Shown here piece by piece: positions 11,041 to 21,879 of a stretch of DNA of 64,000 bases. How positions within the stretch are numbered: position 1 is the first letter of the stretch; each line of letters opens with the position of its first letter. Origin of the DNA: Lunularia cruciata (taxonomy: Eukaryota > Streptophyta > Marchantiopsida > Lunulariales > Lunulariaceae); the NCBI GenBank assembly GCA_948567375.1, contig OX419757.1, positions 31,310,001 to 31,374,000 of the forward strand, written 5' to 3'. The notes beneath the pieces were generated by a model. The model was not told where the DNA came from and ran no database searches. It was given only the letters and a program-made list of their open reading frames with translations. The position numbers were made by a program, and so were the translations under genes.

Positions 11041-13992
11041 CTCCATGACGATTATCTCATAGACAATCCAAAGTCCACAAACTTTAGAGAGAATGTCCAC
11101 CAATTCAATTTGGCTTTACTATGATCAGCTCCAAGATAGATGTTGAAACTAAAGAACCCATTGGTCAAGGATTGTATTATCAAGGACATGGTCAAATCTA
11201 TCACAAAAATAGAACATTGGATATAGATCTTGAGTCCATTCCTTCCTATACACAAGATTTATTTTATGATGTTGATTGAGCCAACTAGATTAGAATGTGA
11301 TAAGGTGAAAACTCCTTTTGCAATCTTCAATCATGGTAGAGCTCATAGATCACATGCTCAGAGTTAATCCCTACGTCAAGTCTTACAAGGTCATGGTTGT
11401 AGAAGTATGCTTACTTTTTTATTTTTAACCATAAAGAGGTTTGCATGTTCATCTACATCAACCCATGCCAAGATCAATACCAATATAATGATGGCATATT
11501 GATGTCATTGTTATCTTTACCAATGATATTGAGCATAAGAGAGAGGATTGTGAGTTCATTGTTTATCCTTGGGGATGTGGATTACAACACATTGACAACA
11601 CGCCTCTTGCCTTCAACCCACTAGACTACCCTTTGCTTTTCCCCCTTGTGACATTGGGTGGAACTTGAATATGAAACATGATCCTTCCCTTACAAAAAAG
11701 ATCCAAAACAAGTTAACATTTTAATAATATATTAGGTATCACATGGCCATGTGTTCAACCTTTAGTGCCATTCATTTTGCAGATGAGCTTTCTCTCCAAT
11801 GGTACTTGAATAAATTCCTTTGTATTGAGGCAAAAAAGTGGTAATATTATTGCTTCCACCAATGTGATCTCCATGTTGATACTTACAAAAGTATGTGCAT
11901 AACAAAGTTGAGGTAAACAGCAATAATTTTAGGAAGATAGTCATACTTCTTGCTTCTCATAATGGAAGTCTCAAGAATATGTATGCAAAATATCAAGATG
12001 GTATGCCATTGTTTAATCCTATGGAAAGCATAACTTATTTATTATATTTGCTTGCAACCCAAATTGGATAGAAATCACATCCATTGTCAAACCAAGACAA
12101 ATGCTTGGATTTTGGCTTGATTTGGTGGCTTGAATTTTTGTGCTAAGGTCTTTGCTTTAATAGATAATATTGATTTTTGGCCAAATCAATGCCATTATAT
12201 ACAATATTGAATTCAAAAGAATGGACACCCACACTATCACATATTTCTCACATTTTGGCCTGAATTAAAGCTAAATAGTCCTGAGCTCATTGACAAGGTT
12301 GTTTTGGTAGAGATTCCAAACCAAACTTCAGATTTAGTGATCTATGGGCATGTCAAGTCCTCACATGATCCATGGTCCATGTGGAGCACTCAAATACAGT
12401 GTGGTGTATGACTTTAACAAGGTAAAAAGTGCTCTAGGGTATGTGACAAAATTTTTCCTAAGCATTTTTAGCCAATCACCAAAGAAAACATAGATGGTTA
12501 TCTAGTTTATTATCAACATTACATGCAAAACTTAGTAGAAGTTTGGGGTATCAATGTTGACAACCAATTTGTGGTCCCCATGTGATGGCTAACTCCTCCT
12601 CAAGTACAATGCCCACATCAATGTCGAGGTTTGCACTAATGTGACAAGCATAAAATACATCTACAAATATGTCATGCAAGGCAAAGACAAGCGCACTTTA
12701 AATTTTTTTGGCAATTCTTGTCCGGTTGGAGTATGATGAATTTCTAAATGCACAAATGGGTAGGATTTATTGAAGTCATGTGATGGCTTAGCTCTTTTTT
12801 TAATGGATCACAATTCACACAATATGATTCTTTTGGATTGTCATCTTGAGCCAAACAAATAGTTCTAGTCCATCCAAGATAAGACACAGCCATTGTACCT
12901 GATCCCAACTCCAAGCTTTTGGGATGGTTTAAACTTAACACATCTAGTAATGAAACCCAAAAATTTCTATACATGTAAATACCAAAACATTATATTTGGA
13001 AGTGCAAGCATTGGGAGCTGCATAAGCAAGGAGGTGAAAGAATAGTTTCTCTATTTTACATTATCAATCCCAAGAATATGGAGTATTTTCATCTTAGGCC
13101 TTTACTCCATGTTTGTAGTACCACAAGTTTCCTAGACATTAAGAAAATTGATGAAGTGGCTCATCCTACATTTTGTGTAGTTGCAATGGCCTAAGAAATT
13201 ATATTCTCAACAAGTTTCTTGGACATTAAGACAATTGATGAAGTGGCTCATCCTACATTTTGTGTAGTTGCAATTGCCCAAGAAATTATCTCCTCAACAA
13301 TAGAGCATTGGATGATTCTTCAAGAAGCAATGTTGTATCAATTTCCCCATCAGATTTGTGATTTGTTTGCCATCATTTGTGTGCTAAATGCATCTAAAAA
13401 AGTTTTCATAATTTTTGGAAGAATTTTCAAGTGCCATAGTTGAGGATTTCCTTTTTGATGGTGTTCTCATTGCCAATGTAGAAAGTTGTGCATTCCTTCA
13501 TATCAATGACATTTTTCTCACACATAACCTTTCTTGTAAGGACCTTCAAGTTCTAGGACCTCAAATTACTACTATTATCACCAAGAATCTTGACATTTTG
13601 GAGTATGAAAAAATCTTTCATGAACTTTATGGCATTGCAAAGGAGAGCAAAAATTGGTGATTGATTTTGTACTTGTAGCTTTAGATGATACACCAATTCC
13701 AAACATATTCTACCTTGATGTACCTACTGAATGTGGCTAGACATTTGTTCAACACATCCTTGCAAAAGTCAAAAGCATGAATCATGTTGCATTGCCAATG
13801 GTTGTCACAAACATTATAACAAGTTTGGTATACAGTGGATTTAATCTTCACAATACTTATCAATTTTGCCTTCAAGATACCTATCAATTTTACAAGCAAG
13901 TCAATTGTAGATGTGAAGGTTCAATCCATATATGGTCAATTTCTTCATTGTAGAGCACTCATCATCGTAGGTGAGGCTTCTATGATGACATT
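11041..13992 (+). pseudogene. Helitron Rep/helicase (RepHel), N-terminal part, decayed
   Basis: Translation in all three plus frames recovers the plant Helitron order. First comes a Helitron_like_N region (NGHPHYHIFLTFWPELK near 12215-12265). Next is HGPCGAL near 12370 and NAHINVEVC at about 12611-12640, followed by IKYIYKYVMQGKDK. Then follow HLRPLLHVC (about 13090), HPTFCVVA (about 13165 and 13250), a degenerate PIF1-type Walker A segment (FYLDVPTECG) near 13710, and a Walker B-like LIIVGEASMM near 13960. Numerous stops and frameshifts make it non-functional. An intact copy would encode the rolling-circle nuclease and 5'-3' helicase. An A-family LTR interrupts it at 13993. Confidence 0.7.
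13124..13297 (+). repeat. 87-bp tandem duplication inside the Helitron helicase gene
   Basis: Unit 1 (13124-13210) and unit 2 (13211-13297) are nearly identical; both start CAAGTTTC and encode FLDIK.IDEVAHPTFCVVA. The period is exactly 29 codons, so the duplication is in frame. The first unit already carries a stop (GCCTAAG), the second does not. Confidence 0.85.
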
Positions 13993-14525
13993 TGTAGCAC
14001 TCATTGATGCATGTATGTTCTATAGAGATATTACGTTTGGTATTGCAAGTAGTGGAGAATTATTATCTATATGGAGTTTAGCTCAACTTCTACATTAGTC
14101 ATGATTAGCTAGATTTAGTCCTAGCTAAGATAAAGGTGACCCTATTCTAGAGGAAGGGAAAAGAGTGAGCATCACTATTTTGTCTTCTAGTGTATTGACT
14201 TGGTTTATTTGACCTTGAGGGAAGTGTTGAGAACTCTTGGGCACACAAACCTTGTTGGTATGAATTTTTCTATTTTCTAAGGGTAGCCCCTTAGAAAATA
14301 GAAAAATTCATACCAACAAGGAACATGTGAAGGAATCCTTAACTTAGTTGGTAGGTGAGGATAAGACCCATGGGATTATTCCAATGTGCTTGGATATTCC
14401 TTTAGACTTTTTGACTTTATTTGACTTTTAGCCTAAGAACTTGAGTTGATTAGATGATTAGTAACTTTGGTGTGAAACTATTTCACAAGTATATAAGCTA
14501 GGAACAAGGAGTTACTTAGAGAAAG
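13993..14525 (+). repeat. Diverged A-family LTR fragment inside the Helitron
   Basis: From TGTAGCACTC onward this aligns with the A-family LTR start (TGTAACA..) and continues through ACATTAGTCATGATTAGCTA to the CACAAGTATATAAGC promoter block near 14480-14502. Similarity fades after about 14525, so the 3' part is either lost or strongly diverged. It separates the Helitron helicase Walker region from its C-terminal region. The orientation is the same as the solo LTR at 5483. Confidence 0.65.
14250..14321. repeat. Perfect 34-bp inverted repeat with 4-nt loop
   Basis: Arms 14250-14283 and 14288-14321 are exact reverse complements around the loop TAGC. The surrounding LTR sequence is present in other copies without the second arm. 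Confidence 0.95.
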
Positions 14526-14661
14526 AGCAATAGATTTTTCATGTCCATGCTTCAATCTCACTACAACAAGAGTGCAACAATGAGAGGACAAATTTGCATG
14601 GTATTTGTTACAAGTTGACAATGACAAACTTCCCAAAGTTCCTCTTTCAAAGTAGTCAATC

Positions 14662-15420
14662 TTGCAATCAATCAATCAATCTTTGAGGAAAGTGCTCTCA
14701 TGTTTATTTTTCAGATTTATCCCAACTTATCTCATGCCCATGGATTTAAAAGCTTTCTATTCTTGCAATAAAGATTGTTCTAAGATTAATGCAACCAATC
14801 TAGACCAAGTTCCTAAGGTCTCAACAACCTATCTAAGTATCAACCAGATTATTTTTTATGACATAGAGGAGTAGTTGGCTTTCCCTACTAAATACCTAAA
14901 TTCCATGGAAATCAATGGTCTTCTTCCACAAGTTGATCCTCAAGCATGATGTTATTGGTATGCTCATGAGAACTTTTAACACCACAAAGCATTTGATCTA
15001 CAAATCTAAAATGCAAGTCAAGTTTATGTACACAAACACTATCAATTGTGAAATTCTCACTGAAGCTAGCAAGGGAGAGCAGGTGTTGATCCCGCATTCT
15101 ATGCTATCACAAGCTGATAATATTATTCAGATGAAGATTCAAGAAAAGAAATTCCCTTTGAAGCTAGCATTTGCTATGACTATTAACAAGAACTAAGGTA
15201 AATCTCTTGACAAGGTTTTTGTCTACCTCTCCAAGCTTGTCTTTGTGCACAGTCAACCTTTTGTGGTGCTCAGCCATTCTTGGTTGTTCAAAAGAGTGCA
15301 AGTATTCATTGAGCTTACCATGATTAGTCAATCCTTTGCCAATGGAGAGTTCACCACAAATGACATTGTTTATAAAGAGTTCCTTTTATTATTTGTTTGT
15401 GATTACCATTGGGTTTATTT
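14662..15420 (+). pseudogene. Helitron PIF1-like helicase, C-terminal part, decayed
   Basis: The translation resumes after the LTR with INATNLDQVPK near 14790, then PTKYLNSMEINGL (about 14885-14925). Next come GEQVLIPHSML (about 15076-15110) and the helicase motif KFPLKLAFAMTINKN (about 15149-15195), followed by GKSLDKVFVYL (about 15199). These are the order and spacing of the C-terminal half of PIF1-family Helitron helicases. A segment near 15358-15385 (NDIVYKEFLL) resembles the tail of the protein. Frames shift at least twice. The Helitron 3' hairpin and CTRR end were not located. Confidence 0.7.
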
Positions 15421-15941
15421 GAAATATAGTATTAAGCCATCAAGGTGTAATTCATTAAAACTTACTTTTAGTTTTTTTCTATCATTTTTTAATTCTACTT
15501 CACTTTTTTTACTTTCTCATTTTCAATTGTTATGTCTTATTCAAGCCATTTCTCACAATTTTCTCATGTAACCAATCTATCATTTGATCCTCTACAAGAG
15601 TGGCTAGCAATGTCTTTGGAAGTGAATACAAGGAAGTGCAAAAATCTATTGGTTGTTGGACCAAACATGTATGCTTGTATTTATTTTAAAAGTTAAAATA
15701 TTATATTATGTATTATTGCAAGTATCTTCTTGGTTTTTTTGTCAATATATTTCTCAATTTTACTCTTGGAAAATTGAAACCACAAGTTTGAAATCAATCA
15801 ATTTGCTATTGACATGATTTTGGCAAGATCAGTTTGCAATCCTTGTCAATCATCAAACACTTTTGTGCAATGGAAAAAATAGTATTCACAAGGGTGTAAT
15901 TCATGGCAAAGAGATATTTCCATTCATGTTGGAACTCTATT

Positions 15942-16389
15942 TGTAAAATAATATGAAGTTAGCAAAAAAGTTAATATAAATTAATGAGTTAATAGTTTAT
16001 GCTAATTATAGAAAAAGGAAGTATAACTAGCTTAATAATATTCTAGAAGCATTGAGGAAGCTTATGGGTAGAATAATATAGAAGCATCCAAGATAATTTT
16101 GTAAGAAGCTTCTAAGAATCTTTCAAGAATAGAGTGGTGTGTATGCCAAGCTAATGGCTACCTTAGTTTATATACACATATATATGGTTAGCTTAGTTTG
16201 CACTCTAAGTAAGGCAATTCATAGAAAGAACCTTCCTTGGAAACTCCTTGGGAGTCTTGTATCCATATTATCTATAAATACCCAATCCATGCTCAAGATA
16301 AGCATTTGGAGTTCTACTCACTTGAAAATCCCAATGTGATATTCTACTTTGGCCTTTCATTCTACTATTTTTCTCCTTGGTCTTGTACA
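15942..16389 (+). repeat. 5' LTR of D (448 bp)
   Basis: It runs from TGTAAAATAATATG to CTTGTACA and is paired with 21108-21250 (TGTAATAATATGGAG). A TATAAATA box lies at 16273-16280. It contains TTCTAGAA at 16041-16048, a motif repeated in the other LTRs of this family. Confidence 0.8.
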
Positions 16390-16402
16390 TTGTATTAGAG
16401 CA
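16390..16402 (+). other. Primer-binding site of D (tRNA-iMet type, degenerate)
   Basis: TTGTATTAGAGCA follows the LTR directly and differs by few bases from TTGGTATCAGAGC, the standard plant initiator-Met primer site. Confidence 0.65.
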
Positions 16403-16659
16403 AGAATGATAGATGGAATCTATGGACCACCAAATCTCTTTCTCTCAAACCATTGGGGTTTTTATATCCATGTATTACTAAAGCATTGTTTTACACAATT
16501 CATCATGCTTTGGGTAATTTTTTTGAATATGATTACCTTGTCTTATGAACCATTGATCTTCCTGATTTTAAATTTAGTGGGGTGTTGGACATGTTGTATC
16601 TACTTGTGGGGTGTTGGACATGTTGTATCTAGATAATTATAATAAGAAAGTTTGATAGA

Positions 16660-18208
16660 GTAGTAGTCATGGTGGCAATGCACAAAATTATCATTGTTAT
16701 GCAACAACAAATTAAGCACCTTATTCAATTGTTAGAAGAGAGATCATCAATGACAAGAGCATAGAGAGAGTAGCATTTTTTGAAAGAGAATTGAAAATTT
16801 AATTTCCAAAGCCAAATTATTTGAAGGTAATAATCCACCAAGATAGTGGAGAATTTTGTTTTTGATTATGAATATTGTTTTAAAGCTACAAATCTTTAAG
16901 AGGAACAAAGATAAATTATCATGACTTTAAGCCAATTAGATAGAGTGGAAAAACTAAGGTGGTGATTTTGGATGGACCAAACTCAATGGTAGCTAATTAT
17001 TCCAATCTTAACATGTGAAGAATTCAAGAGAGTAATAATTGAGAGATTCCAAGCGATTAATACTGCACAAAACTCACAAGATAAATTGGTAAAATTGAAA
17101 AAGATTAGTTCTATGCAATTTCATAACACCATAATGTAATTTCTAAAAATATTAGAAGGTGAAGTTCTAGATCAATCTGTGAGGAGCTTGAAGTCATGTA
17201 CCAAATCATAAATGACCATGTAAGAACCCAAAATGCTTGGAAGAAGCCATCCAATTGACTTAACACTTTGATTCTTCAATTTTCACAACTTGGTCTCAAC
17301 CTAGATCCCATAAAACCTATAAACACACCAAATACAAGTGGATGAGCCTGCATTGATGGAAATTGATGTCATCTAACTAAGAACATTTGGCACTATAGAT
17401 AGAGAAGATTGTGATAAAATGGTAGTTGCTTTTATTGTTGCCAAATTAGAGATCACATTGCCAAATTTCCAACTAAGAATGTATAACCTGAATCCCCTAC
17501 CCAAATGAAGTTCTTGGAACATGAGGATAAAAGAAACAAAAAATCTTAGTATGAGATATTGAGCTACTAATTGGGGACTGATTTGTTCCAATGGGATTAA
17601 AGGCTCAACTTATGCAAGTTTGATACAATGCAAGGTATAATATAAGATAAAGCTATAAGATTTTAGTTGATTGTCGGAGTTTTGAGAATTGCATGTCTAT
17701 GCAAGTAGGAAATGAATTATGTATTCTTATCAAGTCAAGTCATCATTCTTATTGATGATGTTGGATGGTAGAAAAAAATTTGAATTTTCTTTTTCACATC
17801 TTGTTACATTCAAGATTGGAAAAGAGTATTCAAAGTGTATGAGGTTTGTGTAGCTCCACAACACTACAATGTCATTCTAGATCTTCCTTAGCTTGAATAT
17901 CATAAGGTTCAATTTGATTTAGGCTTGACAAAAAATTCAAGTATAATACCAAGGTCATAATTACCAACTAGTTTATTTTTCACCTCTTACTCTTGGCACC
18001 TTTGAGTAAGATACAAAGGAATAGTAAATCCCAAGATGGAAATTTTGTCAACATAGTAGTTGTAGTGAAAGCTTTGGAAGAAGATATTTCTATTTTTGTA
18101 ATGTAAATCAACCCAATTATGCAAGGAGAATTTGATGAGGATCAAAAGCCTCATCAAGTAGTGGTTATTGAGTTGTAGCATCAAGGTCTAAACCAAATTG
18201 AGCAAAAG
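16660..18208 (+). pseudogene. D gag and protease region, decayed
   Basis: Fragments in shifting frames resemble the gag of chromoviruses: a capsid-like region near 16800-17170 (LFEGNNPPR; ILTCEEFKRVIIERFQAI) and a linker near 17340-17390 (EPALMEIDVI) that recurs in F. The zinc knuckle is not clearly readable. A long open-ended segment toward 18200 probably includes the protease, but the D-S/T-G motif is lost. Stops are dense. Confidence 0.55.
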
Positions 18209-21080
18209 TTGCTACTTCATGATGTGGGGGGCACTTTAGATGTAAGATCAAATAGTTCAAGAGTTGTAGATATATTTTTTGGTGATCTTTTGAAGGAGTT
18301 ACCTTTTGATTGTGGTATGCTCTTCAGGATTGAGCTTTTGCCAAGTAGTACTCCAATGAGTAGACCAATCTACTGGCTCTCACCAAAGCAGTTAGAAGAG
18401 TTTCAAACAACATTGACTAAGTTGTTATAAAAGGATTTCATATGATATAGTACATCTCCTTGGGGAGCACCATTATTGTTTATACCAAAGAAGGATAGAA
18501 GATTTTGCTTTTGTATTGACTATCATGATCTCAATATACAAATGATGAAGAATGCTTATCCCTTACCTCAAATTGATGACTTGTTTAATCAACTGAGTGG
18601 AGCACAATACTTCTCAAATATGGATCTTTTTAATAGCTATTAGTAGATTCTTATTGATAGAAAGGATATGAAAGATAACCTTTTGCATAAAGTATGGATA
18701 TTTTGAGTGGAGATTTTACCTTTTGGGCTCACTAATGCTCCAATAATTTTCATGGATCAAATGCATTAGGTGTTGGGTATGCTATTGGATTGCTATGTGG
18801 TGGTGTTCTTAGATAATATTGTTATCTAAAATAAGACAAAAATAGAACACAAGAATCACATACAAGAAGTCTTAAGACAACTATGTCAATGGAAGTTTTA
18901 TTGGAAGAAGTCAAAGTGTATCTTTTTGCAAAAGAAAGTTACCTTCTTGGGCCATAAGGTCTCATTTGAGGGAATCAACATGGAAAAGAAAAATCAATGC
19001 CATTATTGATTGGCATACTCTGATGTAAGCATTGGCATTTAATGAGTTGGTAAATTTTTATTGATGGTTTATCCACTATTATGCTCATTTGATAGTACCA
19101 TTGACCAAAAGACATCAAGACATCAAGCTTTGTGTGGGTCATAAAGCACAAAGAAGTATTAAAGAAATTGAAGCATATGGTATCCTCACAACCCATCATC
19201 CAACCATATGATCCTCAACTATCTTGTATGGTTGATTTTGATGCTTTTACTTTTCCATTGGAGTGTTGTTGCAATAAGAATTTCCATATGGCTTACATCC
19301 AATAGTTTTTGTGTCTTGTCAACTAATCATAAAAGAAAGTATTATTTTGCTTGAGATTAAGAAGAATTGGCAATGGTATATACCAAAAAAGTATGGAGAC
19401 ATAATATCTTGGAGCAACAAATGATGATGTGAACTGATCACAAACCTTTTTTGCAACCTCACATTAGGAGCACATGAAGAATGGACATCATTGTTTTCAT
19501 CAAGAACTATAGTTGCTTCATATCAAGATTGAGTAAAAATTGGTAAATTTTCATCCTCAATACCTTATCCTGATATCATGATTTGAATATTTTCTTAAAT
19601 CTCCCATGATATTAGTAATCACCAAGATGTCAACTAACTCAAAGGTATACATAGAGTTGAAGACTAATTTACAACAACACCCTTTCTTTTAGTTGGTGCA
19701 AAGTTATCTTGTAATGCATGACAAGGAGTATAACATTTTTTTCCTTCAAAGAGTGTCTTTTCTTTTGTGAGAACCAGACCTACGTTCTAACTCTGGGTGA
19801 CCTCCAACTTATATAGTATCAAGAAGCCCATGACTTACCAATTATTGGTCATTTAGGTGTGGCAAAACCCTTCAGTACCCTCCAATGTCAATGGTGGTGG
19901 CCAAGCATGGCACAAGAAGTTTGAGAGTTTGTTCAATCTTGTGAAGTTGCCAATGCAACAAGATTAACAACCAAAAACCGGGTGGACAACTTCAACCACT
20001 TCCCATTCCAACTACCCAATGGGAACATGTACATCTCAATCACATCCTTGTCCAAAATAGATCAAAGTCATACAATCATTATGGTGTTTGTTGTAAACTT
20101 GGCAAGTAAATTCACTTGGTACGCACTATGGATGCTCCAACACTAGCAAAGATATAATTTGATATTGAATTAAAGCACCATGACATTCCATGGTGCTTGA
20201 AGATAGTCTCAAAGTAGATCTTGTATTGTGATCCTCAATTCACTAATATGGCAATTGTTCTTCAAGTTACTTGGCTGGTACCAAGCTTGCTTTTTCTATA
20301 GCCTATCATTCTTAAAATAATGTGCAAATGAATGTGCAAATTGAAAACCTTGAAAGATATACTTGTGTCTTTGTCAATGTTCACCATACCAAATTGAAGC
20401 TTGTCTTGCAATTTTAAGTTCACTTACAATAATTCCAAGCAAATATCATTAGATTCTCTCCTTTCTTCCTTAATTTTAGCCAAGACCAACTTGTTTTAGA
20501 TTCCTTTCTTGCTCCCTCATCCTCTTATGTTCTTTATACTTCCACCTTCTTGTCCACATTATCTAAATCCTTACAAGCTCAGTCTCATCTTCTCATGCTC
20601 AAAATCTGCAAAAGCAACATGTTGATCAACATCATCATGATTTCACCTTTTAACTAAGTGAAGGTCATGTTTTCTTCTAGTAACCTTCTTCTCCCATTGG
20701 ATACCCAAGTTATTAAACTTGTTCCAAATTGGATAGGTCCATTTGATATTATTCAAAAAATTTCTCTTAATGCATATTGACTTGAGTTGCCTTGCATAGT
20801 CATATGTAGATCCATCTTATCTTTCATGTTTCAAAGTTAAAAACCTTTTTTTCTAATCCACCTTTCTTTTCCACTTGTGTCAAACTCCCTTCTCTTCTCA
20901 TCATACAAAGTTGATCATATACTTGCACATCATGACATCCAACATGGCTGCCAACAACATAAAGAATAAAATATCCTTTGGAAAGGGTATTCTCTTCATG
21001 ATGTCACATGGGAGCCCTTTTCTCATCTCTATAATGCAAAAATGACCAACTAGGAGTTTGAAGCTTATATGGCAACAAGG
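18209..21080 (+). pseudogene. D pol: RT, RNase H, integrase, chromodomain, decayed
   Basis: RT begins with IELLPSSTPMSRPIYWLSPK (about 18330-18395), then WGAPLLFIPKKD (about 18462) and AYPLPQIDDLF (about 18553). The YxDD box reads FLDN at 18806-18817 instead of FLDD. RNase H is marked by TDHKPFLQP near 19435. The integrase zinc-binding region lies near 19840-19960, followed by QPLPIPTTQWEHV (about 19998). A chromodomain remnant, LWKGYSLHDVTWEPFSHL, is at about 20978-21030. Several stops per domain show that it is inactive. The order RT-RH-INT-chromodomain defines a chromovirus. Confidence 0.75.
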
Positions 21081-21107
21081 ATATCACCAACTAGCTGTGA
21101 GGGAATA

Positions 21108-21250
21108 TGTAATAATATGGAGTTAGCAAACAAGTTAATAGAAGTTAATGAGTTAGTAATCTAAACTAAATATAGCAAAAGGAAGTAGAACTAGCCAAAG
21201 AATGTTCTAGAAAATTTTAAGAAGTTATGGGTAGAATATTCTAGAAATAA
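21108..21250 (+). repeat. 3' LTR of D, first 143 bp only
   Basis: It starts TGTAATAATATGGAGTTAGC after a purine-rich GTGAGGGAATA tract (21098-21107 region) and aligns with 15942-16080. It ends exactly where the terminal bases of element E's LTR begin. Confidence 0.75.
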
Positions 21251-21867
21251 TATAAAAGACCAAGACCAAGGAGAGAAATAAGAGAATGGAAGCTCACATT
21301 GGGATGCTGGAATGAGTGAAAACTCCAAATGCCTAGCATGAGCTTTGGCTTTGGTATTTATAAGTAGCATACAAGGCCCTTGAGAAGCTTCTCAAGAAGT
21401 TTCCTTGAGCCACTTTCTTAGAGTGCAAGCTAAGTTAACCAAGAAGCTTCTCAAGAAGCTTCCTTCTAGAAGCTAACTACTTGGCATGCAAACTAAGCTA
21501 GTTGGTTCCTTCTAAAAGCTACTTACTTGAGGTGCAAGCTAAGCTTCCCAAGAAGCTTCTTAGATACTTCTAGAATATTCTAAGTTAAGTTGTCTTATTT
21601 GTTACTTCATTAGCCCTACTAACTTAGAGTGCAAGCCAAGTTAACCAAGAAGCTTCTCAAGAAGCTCCTCTCTAGAAGTTGTCTACTTTGCATGCAAGCT
21701 AAGCTAGTTGGTAGCTTCTAGAAGCTACTTACTTGAGGTGTAAGCTAAGATAGGCAGGAAGCTTCCTAAAAAGCTTCTAGATACTTCCAGAATATTCTAG
21801 GTTAATTTGTCCTATTTGCTACTTTGTTAGCCCTACTAACTTTGTCGCTAAACTGCATATTGTTATA
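21251..21867 (-). repeat. 3' LTR of E with internal 206-bp tandem duplication
   Basis: On the plus strand it begins TATAAAAGACC and ends TGTTATA; relatives start TGTAAAAGACC and end GTTACA, so both ends fit with G-to-A type changes. Units starting at 21418 and 21624 (TTAGAGTGCAAGC) are tandem copies with period 206 bp, which explains its length of 617 bp against 403-470 bp in F. It is rich in AAGCTTCT and TTCTAGAA motifs (for example 21464-21471). Confidence 0.8.
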
Positions 21868-21879
21868 TATTCCCCCATA

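Larger units (their letters stand above)
15942..21250 (+). mobile_element. Ty3/gypsy chromovirus D (plus strand, decayed, 3' LTR cut)
   Basis: The 5' LTR is 15942-16389, followed by a degenerate initiator-Met primer-binding site, gag, RT, RNase H, integrase and chromodomain remnants. The beginning of the 3' LTR is at 21108. The 3' LTR stops at 21250, where the minus-strand element E begins, so E (or the later deletion that truncated E) removed the rest. Its proteins match those of E and F, so all three belong to one family. Confidence 0.8.

Noticed and set aside
13985-14098. Continuation of the Helitron helicase across 13993 (LIDACMFYRDITFG looks plausible)
   Set aside because: The DNA from 13993 aligns with the A-family LTR from its first base, so the protein resemblance is probably chance.
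14668-14684. CAATCAATC microsatellite-like run
   Set aside because: Too short to be informative.
16577-16632. 29-bp tandem repeat (GTGGGGTGTTGGACATG, two copies)
   Set aside because: A short slippage duplication in the 5' part of element D; nothing else supports a function.
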